Shown one piece after another: positions 1-11,800 of a stretch of 64,000 bases of DNA (the first letter of the stretch is position 1; each line of letters starts with the position of its first letter). The notes beneath the pieces were generated by a model. It saw only the letters and a list, made by a program, of their open reading frames with translations, was not told where the DNA came from and did no database searches. Source of the DNA: Lodderomyces elongisporus (taxonomy: Eukaryota > Ascomycota > Pichiomycetes > Serinales > Debaryomycetaceae); NCBI RefSeq assembly GCF_030384665.1, contig NC_083680.1, positions 281,001 through 345,000 on the forward strand, given 5' to 3'. Made by a program: the position numbers and the translations under genes.

Positions 1-1
1 A

Positions 2-562
2 AAGAAATCGGCAGAATATGTGCTATCCAAAGGGTACCCACCATTGAAACACGTGCTATTACCTCGTGTGCGAGGCTTATTTTTGGCACTCAAGAAATTG
101 CGAAACTCGGTTGAGGAAGTTTACGATATCACCACTGCTTATTCAGATTTGAAAGCTGATGAATATGGAGAAATCAAGTTTTCGTTAAAGAACTTTTACT
201 TGAGGGGATATGGACCACCAGTAATCAATTATTTTATTCGTGCTTACAAGATCAAAGACATCCCCTTGGGAGATGAGGATGAGGACGACATTGACGAAAC
301 CTCAGATGAAAGCTTACAAAAGTTTGAAAAGTGGCTATTGAAGATATGGTATGAAAAGGACGAGTTGATGAACAACTTTTATGAAACAGGTGAATGGAAT
401 GCCAATGCATATGACACACGAACAGTAATTGGCGATTTCAAATTAAAGAACAAATGGGAAATTGTGAGACCATACTTGCCAATCTCGACTTTGGCATTGT
501 TTTTGTATTTTACTTATCGCTTTGTAATTGTCCTTATTAAATCTAGACTGGGCAGTGCATAG
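2..562 (+). CDS. Lysophospholipid acyltransferase, PlsC/AGPAT family, 3' fragment
   Basis: The frame is open to the left edge, so the true start and the catalytic NHx4D motif lie outside the window. About 186 C-terminal residues are visible. The stretch HVLLPRVRGLFLALKKL followed by VEEVYDITTAY matches the region after the catalytic motif in LCLAT1/AGPAT-type acyltransferases, represented in Saccharomyces by Cst26 and Ydr018c, which have the same 'LPR..G....YDiT.aY' pattern. An acidic linker (DEDEDDIDE) is followed by a C-terminal hydrophobic segment (STLALFLYFTYRFVIVLI) that probably anchors the protein in the ER or lipid-droplet membrane. The family moves acyl chains onto lysophospholipids such as lysophosphatidylinositol. 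The substrate cannot be read from this fragment, so no symbol is given. Confidence 0.75.
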   Translation, partial: KKSAEYVLSKGYPPLKHVLLPRVRGLFLALKKLRNSVEEVYDITTAYSDLKADEYGEIKFSLKNFYLRGYGPPVINYFIRAYKIKDIPLGDEDEDDIDETSDESLQKFEKWLLKIWYEKDELMNNFYETGEWNANAYDTRTVIGDFKLKNKWEIVRPYLPISTLALFLYFTYRFVIVLIKSRLGSA

Positions 563-1192
563 TATAGTATAGCATTTGTTATAGAGTAGAAAGAAAATAG
601 AATAGAACGGGTCAGAATCTAGTAGGAGCATACAGACACTCATACTTTTTGTTAATTTCGTTCCTCTTTTTTTTTTTTTTCTTTTTTGTTTCTCTTTTCG
701 CCAACTTTATTATGTAACCTTACAAGTTTGTTGCAATTCTGAAACACTTGAAAAAGAACTGAGAAAGAAAAAAAAGAAAAAAGAAAAAAGAAAAAAGAAA
801 AAAGAAAAAAGAAAAAAAAAAAGAAACAGAGGTTTTGGCGTATGTTTGTAATACGTTTTGTTTTGTGTAATTATTTATGCATGGAACTTCAATTTCTGCT
901 TTGCACCAAATTTGTTTCGCAACAAATTACCCTTGATCTTTAATTAGGCATAGTTCAACTATATATTAAGGTCTTTGAAATCCCACGAGATGGCATGGCC
1001 TTCTTATTCCTTTTCTTTTTTTACTCTTTGTCTTCAAATATACTTGCCAGAGCTTCAGTTTTCAATTGTCTACACAAGAACTAACTAGAATTAAATCTTT
1101 CCAGTTGGTGTTTGGTTGGTTGGTTGTTTTTTTTTTCTTTTCTTTCTTCATTACATTTACATTTTTATTTTTTGAACTGAAAGTTTTCCACA
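563..1192. other. Intergenic region, FIG1 upstream
   Basis: This 630 bp stretch separates the acyltransferase 3' end from FIG1. It holds a poly-T run near 667-680, a 7-bp A-rich tandem repeat at 776-817, one TGAAACA match to the pheromone response element at 740-746, and a TATA-like sequence (ctatatatta) near 959-968. No credible gene is seen. Confidence 0.7.
776..817. repeat. (GAAAAAA)6 heptamer repeat
   Basis: Six consecutive units of GAAAAAA begin at 776, 783, 790, 797, 804 and 811. The tract lies upstream of FIG1 and is likely nucleosome-excluding and prone to slippage. Confidence 0.9.
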
Positions 1193-2104
1193 ATGAAGAT
1201 GGTGTTTGTCAAATCCAAAGCTCTTTTATTGCTCACGATAATTATTCAGTTTATTGCTACTGTGCTATTAAGCTTTCTCCTATTGGGATGCATAGATATC
1301 TCATCAAACTACTCAAACGTTTATCTTTTAAACTATTCATTCAACACAAGCTCACCAGCAATCCAACAACTAGCACTCCCCACTCAAAACGCAAATTCAA
1401 ATTCATCCACCACCAACTTGAGTCCAATATTTTACAACTCCAACGCCACATTATCTGATGTGCAAGTGCGTGTGGGATACCTTGCCTCATGTCTAATTAT
1501 TGGAGATGACAAGTCATGTAGTTACTATACCAGCATGCCGCAACTCCCACAACTATCACTTGACTTGACAAACAATGTGGTGTTCAATCTCCTCGACATC
1601 GCCAAATCATTTAGTGACTTATGCCATCCACACATGCTAATGACTACTGTGATACTCACTTTAATCACTCTTGTTACATTATGCTATTTGATCCTACCTT
1701 TGCCATTCCATGCCGTAGTTGAGAAATTTGGTTTGGGTGTTGGTTTTATCAACATGTTCCTTTGTGGTTTAGGGGCAATGTTACAACACCAAGTTGTGGA
1801 GACTACAGAAAAGTTATTGAAGGAAATGAGTTTTGGAGTCTTGAAAGGCAAGAGTGGTACTAGAGCAGAAAATATGACTTGGGTGGCTTTTTCTTTTTGC
1901 ACTTGTGTTTTCCTCAGTTTGGTGGGGATGAACTGGACGAGAATGAAGCTGGAAAAGAAATCTAAAAGAGGAGGAAACGAAGAAAAAGATGATGGTGAAT
2001 TGAATAGTGAAAAAAGAAACAACGATCCCTATGCTCCTGCTCAATATGTAATTAACCCGTTTGCAGATCGGAAAAACAATTTTTATTACAACCAACGAGT
2101 TTGA
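1193..2104 (+). CDS. FIG1: Fig1-like mating/Ca2+-influx membrane protein
   Basis: A 303-residue membrane protein. The Fig1 family acts at the plasma membrane during mating, in low-affinity calcium influx and in cell fusion. Four hydrophobic segments are visible at about residues 8-32, 148-171, 180-199 and 230-246. The first extracellular loop carries GYLASC (95-100) with a second Cys at 109, the claudin-like G-x-x-x-C pattern typical of the family, and many N-x-S/T sites. The C-terminal tail (about 250-303) is charged and cytosolic. The ATG at 1193 is chosen because it immediately precedes the first membrane helix. A single TGAAACA lies about 450 bp upstream. Assignment rests on topology and the Cys motif; another member of the Fig1/claudin-like group remains possible. 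Confidence 0.75.
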   Translation: MKMVFVKSKALLLLTIIIQFIATVLLSFLLLGCIDISSNYSNVYLLNYSFNTSSPAIQQLALPTQNANSNSSTTNLSPIFYNSNATLSDVQVRVGYLASCLIIGDDKSCSYYTSMPQLPQLSLDLTNNVVFNLLDIAKSFSDLCHPHMLMTTVILTLITLVTLCYLILPLPFHAVVEKFGLGVGFINMFLCGLGAMLQHQVVETTEKLLKEMSFGVLKGKSGTRAENMTWVAFSFCTCVFLSLVGMNWTRMKLEKKSKRGGNEEKDDGELNSEKRNNDPYAPAQYVINPFADRKNNFYYNQRV

Positions 2105-2860
2105 TTATATGGGTAAGTATTACTGTTCTTGCACGCAAACGCTTAGATACACACAAATATACACATTCCAATATATTTGAATTCCTATAAAGTATATATA
2201 GTTGATGCAATTTTTATTAATTAAAATAAAATTTTTTAAAAAATTGTAAAATCAATATTGTTACTACTTCCTCAAGCCACATTACCATTTGGTAATGGAA
2301 ATAATTGTTGAAACCATCGAGCAAAAATAGCGATGTATGGTGGGCTGCAAATTAACATTTATAAAAAAGAAAAACTCTATTAACTTGCTTTGTGACATCC
2401 ACCACTCCTCGTACTTCAATTTTTATTTTTTTTTATTTTCTAGTTTTAGTTTTGCAACAAGTGCTTCCTGGTTTTGGTGATAAATACACTACTTATCGCG
2501 TGACTTACATGTGATATGCAGGTGATATACACGTGATATTTCAAAAGTTTTGGCAAAATCGATTTCCTCTTTTTTTTTTCTCTTCTTCTTCCTCCTTCGT
2601 GAGCTTCTAAAAAAATTCATGCGCTTTTGGTATTACCTTCTCAACTTTAGTTTGTATTATAAACACTACAAGTCCAACAGCTAAACACTCGACGTCTCTT
2701 CTCCATATTTCTATATTTTTTTTTCTTTCCCCAATACAATAACCCTTTTGTTTATTCTTACTTTTGTTCTTCTTGTTTTTCTTTTTTTAATTATAATTTT
2801 ATACACCCATCAGTCCTGAATTTAAAAGGGTCGAGTCTACAGAACTGAAAGTTTCAAGCA
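2105..2860. other. Intergenic region, TRA1 upstream
   Basis: A 756 bp AT-rich stretch between FIG1 and TRA1. It contains a CA.GTGATAT. triplicate repeat at 2508-2540 and several poly-T and pyrimidine tracts between about 2430 and 2790, typical of yeast core promoters. No gene is seen. Confidence 0.7.
2508..2540. promoter_or_regulatory. Three 11-bp repeats upstream of TRA1
   Basis: Three adjacent 11-bp units begin at 2508 (CATGTGATATG), 2519 (CAGGTGATATA) and 2530 (CACGTGATATT). The shared core is CA.GTGATAT. The third contains CACGTGA, the E-box bound by Cbf1-type bHLH factors. They lie 321-353 bp before the TRA1 start. Binding is inferred. Confidence 0.55.
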
Positions 2861-5800
2861 ATGTCCTATACATCACAGTTGGACGCGTTTGTATTGCGGC
2901 TCAACGATAGTGCTAGCGATTACAGGACCAAACACTCAATTCTTTCAGAATTATTAGATACGATCGAGACATTCAATGGAGCAGCCGAGTATGAATACTT
3001 TCTCAAATCGCTCATGCCTGTATTTCTCAAGCAGTTGGGCGAGGAGATCCCGATCTCATTTATTTCCACAAGTGCTGAGAACAAGACTAGAAATAGTATA
3101 TTGGAAATTTTACATCGTTCAATAATGAATGACACATTTCAGCCATACTCGGAACCAGTGTTGGATATGTTGACCAAGATATTGACCGAGGAGAACGAAG
3201 AGAATGGTGTATTGTGTATGAAGATCATCACAAGTTTGCACAAGGCGTACAAGGCAAACTTTTCCGAGAAAGTGCTGCCCTTCATCAAGATTATCGAACA
3301 GATTTATGACAATATGGATCAGACTGTAAAAGATGTGTTTATAGACGAAAGTGCTAATGAAGAGACTAAAGAAGAAGCCAAGGAGGAAGCTAAAGAAGAA
3401 GCTAAAGATGAAGGTATGGAAGAAGCTAAAGAAGAAACTAAAGATGAAGCTATAGAAGAAGCCAAAGAGGAGGACAAAGAGGAAGCCAAAGAGGAAGCCA
3501 AAGAGGAATCCAAGGAGGAAGCTAAAGATGCAAACAAAGAAGAAGACAAGGTAGAAAATACGAAAGAGGGAGAGGCAAACGTTGAACTGGAGAACCAAAA
3601 GAGTGAAGAAAATGGTAATGGCACCGTTGAAAATGACGACGACTCAAAAGATAGTACCACCACAGATACAACAAAGGTAGTTGCTCCACCTACTACGTCA
3701 TTCAACGAGGAAACACTGACAAAGATATTGAGAAAAGCAATGTTTTCGTTCAAAACTCTTGCCGAGTGTCCTATAACAATGGTATCACTATACTCCTCTT
3801 ACAAGCAACTAGTGGCCACTTCGCTTTTACAATTTTTACCAAAGATAATTCACATTTTACAATTACAAGTTGAAGATCAAAAGCAACTACGTGATGAAGC
3901 TATAGCTAATAATGAGGTATTGGTATCCATTTCACCAAAGATAAAAAATAGACAAGCATACAGTGAACTCATACTAGGCCAGGTCAAAGCAGCATCGTTT
4001 TTGGCGTACGTGTTTATTAGAGGATATGCTGGACAATACCTCAAACCGGAAGAGAGCAAATGCGTTCCCGACGTGATACTTCGCTTATTACAGGATTGTC
4101 CTGCAGAACTATCTGTTGCAAGAAAAGAGCTTTTACATGCCACTCGACATATCTTGTCCACTCCTTTTAGAACTCAATTTATTCCAAAATTGGACCTTTT
4201 GTTCAACGAGAAAATCTTGATCGGTGAGGGGTTGACTTCATACGAGACTTTAAGGCCGTTGGCATACTCCACTGTGGCAGACTTTATCCATAATGTAAGA
4301 AATGAACTTACACCAGCACAGATATGGTCAACAGTTCATATATATTGTAACCTCTTGAAAGATGATTCGTTGGCATTAACAGTGCAAATCATGAGTGCCA
4401 AGTTGTTATTGAACTTGGTCGAAAAGATTATGAAGCTTCCAAACAAATTAGAAGGCCGTCAACTATTTCTTATCATTATTGACTCATATGCAAAGAGGTT
4501 TGAAAGTTTGAACCGCAAATACGATTACATTATAGCTAAGCACAATGAACACGAAAAGAAAAAGAGTCTTAAAGAAAAAGAATCTAAAAGGGCTATTGAA
4601 CGCTACTCATCAAAGAACCAAACTAGAAAGGATCAAATTGAACAAGAACAAAAGTCAGACAAAGAGAATAGCGAGATGGATGTGGATAAAGAAGAAGCCG
4701 GAAAAGATGCACGCCCCGAAGTTGATGAACAACTTGGTCTCAATTTTTTCAACATTGACTCTTATTCACCAATAGCCACGTTACAGAACTCAGCAAACAA
4801 TTCTGATGTGCTCAAAGATGCTCGTTACTTGTTCAAAACTTTAATGACATTTTTAAAGTCAGTTGTATTTGGGTTGAAAAATTGTAATCCACCGGTACCA
4901 CCACAACCCGTTAGTACTGACCCTTCAAAACAACAGCAGGTAAACTATGATAAGTGGAACGAGTCTGCAAAACTCATATCTGGCGAGGAAGTCAATATTC
5001 TTCGAGCATTATTTCGTGAGGGTATTAGCTGTCTTCGATTCTTTGCTGCATCGAAGCCTAAAGTTGCATTGCCACAAAAGGCTTTTGACTACTCGACAGG
5101 AGGTACAAATTTGCCAATTACATCTTCAAAGGAAGAGAAAGATTTGATGGAGATTTTTGCCACTATATTTATTAATTTTGATCCTGCATCGTTTAATGAA
5201 ATTGTTAGCTCAGAACTACCATTTCTTTTTGATTCTATGCTTGACAATGCTGCGTTATTACACTTGCCCCAATTCTTCCTTGCTAGTGAGGTTACCCTGG
5301 CGAACTTTTCGAGTATATTGATCTCGTTTCTTAAAGGTAAATTAGATCAATTGGGACAAGCTGATATTGTCAAGACAAGTATTTTGACAAGGCTATTTAA
5401 ATTATGTTTTATGTCGGTTAATCTATTTCCGGCAACAAATGAAGCCGTTTTACTCCCACACTTGAATTATTTAATTTTGGAATCATTAAAGCTAAGCACG
5501 AGAACCGAGGAGCCAATAGTTTACTCATATTTGGTGCGTCTTTTATTCCGAAGTATTAGTGGAGGAAGATTTGAAAATCTTTACAAGGAAATTATGCCTA
5601 TTTTACCCGTATTGTTGGAAAACTTGAACAAGATGATTGCAAATGCTAAGCGACCATACGAAAGAGACATTTACGTTGAGCTTTGTTTAACTGTTCCAGT
5701 GCGTTTATCAGTTTTGGTGCCTCATCTTAGCTATTTGACAAGACCATTGGTTTATGCATTAAATGGTTCTCAAGAATTGGTAACTCAAGGTTTGCGTACG

Positions 5801-8800
5801 TTTGAGTTGTGTGTCGATAATTTGACTGCAGAGTACTTTGACCCTATGATTGAGCCGGTTATTGATGATATCATGACAGCATTGTGGAAGCATTTGGAGC
5901 CAGTACCGTATCATCACCAGCATAGTCACACAGCAATACGAATCTTGGGTAAATTAGGTGGCAGGAACCATAAAAAGATCAAGCCATGTGACACGTTGCA
6001 TACACAAACGGATGTTGATCAAGAGATTAAGGCATTGGTACATGTGTATGGTTTAAACGATAAAGTCCCAATATCTATAACCCCAGGTGTTGAATCAGCT
6101 ATCAAGTTGTTGAATGATCGAAAGATGAAAATACATTATAGAATCAGTGCATACAAATACCTTGCCAGTATTTTGAAATTGTTTGTTGATACGACTCCAA
6201 TTCCTGAGAACTTTGTTCAATATGCACACGAAAGCGTTGAATTTTTATCTAAGGAAAGAATCGACGAGAGCATTCACATTGACTTGCAACCACTGGATAT
6301 TAAGGATGCAGAGAAGTTGGATCGCCAACAACAATTGTTTCTGAAGTTATTGGAAATGTTGTACTTTGCCATTTCTGTGCCTGAATTAAAGGACGAGGCT
6401 AGTAAACTTATTGATGGCTTAACTACTCATTTCACAATATTGCATCTTGGCAGATCTGTTATTGACAAGATAAAGAAGGAGCGTAATTTTTCCGTGCAAG
6501 ATAATGAGGGCAAAGCATACATTAGCGAAACTGCATTCTTTGACGCAATTACTTATGCCTTGAGCTTTGGCGACAAAGATGTTCGTGACAAAGGTATTGA
6601 GACCGTGAAGAAGATACACGAGACAACTGTAATCATATTTGGTTCAGAAGAGAATGCATTAATCTCACCAATTTTCAGATCATTATTTTACAAATTTACG
6701 CACTGCTGCTATAACGAATTTTATAATGTCAAATTGGGAGGTGTTCTTGGTCTCAGAACAATGTTTCATGATTTACAAATTCCTCACACGTGGTTTTACA
6801 AGAGACAATTTGAGCTTTTGAGATCACTTTTTTTCATCTTGAGGGATACCCCTGATACTGCTCCATATGAAGTTTGCCATTCAGCAAAAAGTTTGGTGAT
6901 TGAGCTTGTGAAAACATGCAACAAGGATCTCACAAGAGAAATTGTGATGGAAAAGCCATTTCAAACACTTGTGGGTGCATTAGTTTATGATTTGGCAAGC
7001 CCTACACCAACGGTGAGGGAAGTTGCACAGGAATGTCTCAAGGTGTTATCCGAAGTTACTTCAACGCCAATTACATCAATTATGGGACCATGCAAACACT
7101 TGTTGTTGACGCCCATTTTTGGCAAGCCACTTCGCGCACTACCATTTCCTATGCAAATTGGGAACATTGATGCAATCACATTTTGTCTTGGTTTACCCGA
7201 TACATTTTTAAGTTTTAACGAAGAGTTGAACAGGTTGCTTTTAGAAGCTTTGGCACTAGTGGATGCTGAAGATGAGTCGTTGGCCAATGTTCACAGATTA
7301 AATGAATATAGAACATCGAAACAATTGGTTGAATTGCGAGTTGTTTGTATCAGATTATTGTCTTTGGCATTATCCAAACCAGACTTTTCAATTGGGTCCT
7401 TGGCAGAAGCAAGAATCAGAATCTTGGGGGTGTTTTTTAAAGCATTATGTAATAAGTCGACCGAAATCATCAATGCTGCTCATCAAGGACTCGCATCGAG
7501 CTTGCAAGAGAATGCTAAGTTGCCGAAAGAGCTTCTTCAAAACGGGTTGCGCCCAATGTTGATGAACTTGTCTGATCACAAAAAGTTGACAGTTTCCGGA
7601 TTGGAAGCTCTTGCTCGTTTACTTGAGTTGTTAATTTCGTACTTTAGAGTTGAGATTGGAAGAAAATTGCTTGACCATTTGATGGCATGGGCTCAGATCA
7701 ACACGCTTCGTCAAATTGCTGGTCAAAATCTCGACAACAATCATACTGTACAAATTGTTATGGCCATTTTGAATATCTTTCATTTACTTCCTGCTAAAGC
7801 ATACACATTTATGGAAGAAATAATCAATACCTTGCAGTATTTGGAAGGACACTTGGATCGCCATTTAGACTCTCCATTTAGGAAGCCAGTATCAAAGTTT
7901 TTGAATAGATTTGCTGAGAATTGTATTGAGTACTTGGTGAACAATTTCAAGAATCGTAAATTGGGAAATATGCTTGCATCTATTGCAGGAATGGATGGAT
8001 GCGAAAATTTGAGACAGACTGCTCAGGAGAAGATCCAATTTCTCATTGAAGATATAAAGGGCGAAGTTGACTTTGAAGCCAAAGTTGTCAAGTTAGCAAA
8101 CTTTATTGATCTATTTAATGCAATAGCGCAGCACGATAAGGAATGGTTTGATAATCAAAAAGAGCTACTCATTATTCTTTACGAGATTGTGGGTGATATC
8201 AACAAAGTTAGTGCTACTCCTATGTTATCAAATGCTCATTTCCAAAACGATCAAGCCATAACGAAATTGCAGCATCTTGTTGTGGAATATCTTAAGAGAA
8301 ACCAACACGACATTGACCTTCTCATCAATGTCGTTGATAGTCATTGTCGATTGAAACGCAAAGTTAGTAATGAATTGCAAGATTTTATTTTTAACGCTAT
8401 TGTTGCTTCAAGCGATGTTGATTTGCGTTTGCGATACTTGAATGAAACTGCTAGTTTTGTCAGCAATCCAGAGCCAGGCAGGAGATCCAAGATTTTTATG
8501 CTTAAGCATATTTTCAATCCGATTTTCATCTATGAGTTTGCCCGAAACAAAAATGTCGATGTATTTTTTGCCACTGAACAATTGTCGTCATTGTCTTCAA
8601 CTTCCGCAACAGTACTAGAACCGGGTACTTCAGCCTCCTCCTCTACTTCATTGTCATTTCCATTTTGGTTACAAAGCATCGACGAAAATATATGGCAATC
8701 CACGAATGATGTTATTGTTAATCCAACTTCAGGAAAGATGGACGGTTATAGGTATGCCCTTTTGGAAACAACTGCATTGTTATTGAAGATTGCTCCTCAA

Positions 8801-11800
8801 AAAGTTAGCGAGTTGCGTAAGGATATCATCAAGTTTAGTTGGAATTACATTAAACTTGATGACAATATTACTAAACAAGTTGCATACGTTACGACATCAT
8901 ATTTTATTGCTGCCTACGAGACACCGGCCAAGTTGGCAACACAAGTGTTTGTTGCTCTTTTGCGTACTCATCAAACAGATTCTAGACATTTGGTGAGGCA
9001 AGCATTGGATATCTTGGCACCTGTGATGTCAGAAAGGATGAAGGACGAAGAGTCACCAGATAATTGGTTGAAATGGCCAAGAAGAATCATTTCCGAGGAT
9101 GGATTCAATGTTACCCAGGTATTGAATGTTTACCAATTCATTGTTCAACATCCGGACTTGTTTTTCATTGCAAGGGAACATTTCATTGCCAATATAATAA
9201 CAGCAATGGGTAAATTGACAATTTTGGCTAATCCAGCGATTGAGAATCAAGTATTGGCCATTGAACTTGCTGAATTGATTCTTTACTGGGAAAGAAAAGC
9301 AAAGAATGAAGCCAAGAAGTTGGAAGCAGGATTAGCTAATGGAGATCATGATATGGATATGGATATGGATATGGATCTGAATATGGATACGAAGAAACTG
9401 GAAAGCAACAAACAAGCAGAAGCAGAAGCAGAAACAGAAACAGAAGCAAATGCAAATGCAAATGCAAATTTGGAAAATAGTGAGCACAAAGATGTAGGTA
9501 TCAAAGATGAGAATACTAATGATGCAGACGCTAAGCATAAAAAGATGAAAGCAGGTGAAGTTGCCAAAGACGATTTTAAGACATCAATCTCATTTTCAGT
9601 TCCATTCGGCCAACGCGAGGCCTGTGTCACTTTTTTGATCAGATACGTTTGTATCAGTCCACAAAGAGCATCAGAAAGCGAACTTGGTCAAAAGGCTTTG
9701 GGAATTCTATACGATTTGTTGAGTCCCGAGCATTGGCCCGAAGTGAGCATTAAGCTTAGTTTCTTTGAAAAATTTTTACTTTCCAACGATTTAAATTCGA
9801 GCAACTTGTTAGGTTATTGTCTTAATGCATTGGAAGTCCTTGCAGTTGTATTGGAATGGAAGCAACCTCAATGGATTGTTTCTAATATCTCGTATTTACA
9901 GAAATTGCTCGAAAAGTGCATTAAGTCTGATAATCACGACATTCTGGAGATCTTGCAAAGGGTTTTAACAACAATCCTAGCGGCTATAAACAACCACAAA
10001 TCGGGTTATGACGAGGATGAAGAAGATGACGATGTCAAAGAATTTATTACATTATTAACAACATCAGTTTCTGAAGATTTGGGCGATATGCCTTCTGTGG
10101 CTGCTGGTGTTACTTTGGCATGGACTTTGGCACAATGCAAGCCAGCAACCTTGGATCCATTGCTTCCAACAATTATGAAGACGTTCAGTAAGCTTTGTAA
10201 AGACCATATCACCATTACTCATCAAGGGTCTCAAAATGCATCATCTTCATCATCATCTTCTCAGTCATCGAAAGATAACACGAACCAAGAGTTTGAAGCC
10301 AAAATGACTACCAAATTATTGGAAAAAATATTAAACTTGTGTTCAATGAGAATTTCTAATCTCGGCGACCAACGTAGAATTTTTCTTTCCTTATTAGCAC
10401 AATTGATTGAAAGGAGTTTGGATAAGGAGTCATTGGAGAAAATTATTAAAATTGTTAAAGGATGGGTGTTTTCGAAAACTGATTTGTTTCCAACCACCAA
10501 GGAGAAAGCTGCTATATTATCCAAAATGATGGTTTTTGAAGTACGTGGAGAACCTACGTTGTCAAAAGAATTTTACCAAATTATTGTTGACATTTTCGAA
10601 GATGATTTATTTAGCTGTACCGAGTTAACAGTGCGTATGGAGCAGCCATTTATGGTTGGTACCAGATCTTTGGACGTTTCCATTCGACGCAAATTGATGT
10701 CCATTTTGAACAATAGTCTTGAAAAAGATATCTCAAAGAGATTATACTATGTGATTCGGGAACAAAACTGGGAGTACCTTGCAGATTATCCTTGGTTGAA
10801 CCAAGCTTTGCAGTTATTATTTGGCTCATTCAATATGAATGCCGGTATTGAGTTTATTTCAGAGGAGAACAAATTGTCACCGATTGAAGCAGTACCATTA
10901 CCAGCAACAAAGGGTGATGATCAAATGGAAGTCGACCTGTCAAATGAAAAATTGACAGAATTGTTGAATTCTCATCAAGAGTTTTTGAATGATGTTTGTG
11001 AACTTTCTGCTTCAGATATCTTTGACCCACTCACTGATATGTTTTACCAAAGCAGCGAAGCCGTACATAGAACATGGGGTGTTGTTTTCCCAATTGCATT
11101 CAAGTCAATTCCAAGGTCAGAAAACCTTGACTTTACTAGGTTTTTAGTGATTCTTTTATCCAAGGATTATCACACTCGCCAGATTGATATGCGTCCAAAT
11201 GTTATTCAGTCTTTATTGGAAGGTGTTTCGCGTTGTTGGAATTTGCAGTTGCCACCTTTTGCCGTTGAGTGTCTTGCCACCAACTTTGACGCTTGGTCTC
11301 AAGGATTACATATTCTTGAAAGCATGACTGAGGAAGCTGTTAATGCAAATGCTGATGTGCGTGATGTTATACAAGATGCCCTCACCAAATTGTATGCTAC
11401 GTTGAAGGAAGACGACATGTTTTATGGAATTTGGAGAAGAAGAGCCAAATATACAGAAACTATTAGTGCATTGTCTTATGAACAGATTGGACTTTGGGAC
11501 AAAGCCCAGCAGCTATATGAAAGTGCTCAAATCAAAGCCAGAAGTGGCGCTTTACCCTACGGAGAATCGGAATATGCGTTATGGGAAGATCACTGGATTT
11601 TGTGCTCTGAAAAATTGCAACATTGGGATATACTCACTGATCTTGCTAGACACGAGGGATTTTCAGATCTTTTGTTGGAGTGTGGTTGGAGGGTTGCCGA
11701 TTGGTATAATGATAGGGAAACCTTGGATCATACCGTTAAGAATGTGATGGATGTACCAACTCCTCGTCGACAAGTTTTTGAAACATTTTTGTGTCTACAG

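Noticed and set aside
1066..1458. 130-codon plus-strand frame overlapping FIG1
   Set aside because: It starts at a non-ATG codon, overlaps FIG1 in another frame, and its N-terminus is poly-T derived (Phe-rich).
3119..3753. Two minus-strand frames rich in Phe/Leu or Ser/Ala opposite TRA1
   Set aside because: They are the complement of the EAKEE coding repeat inside TRA1; their composition is explained by the repeat.
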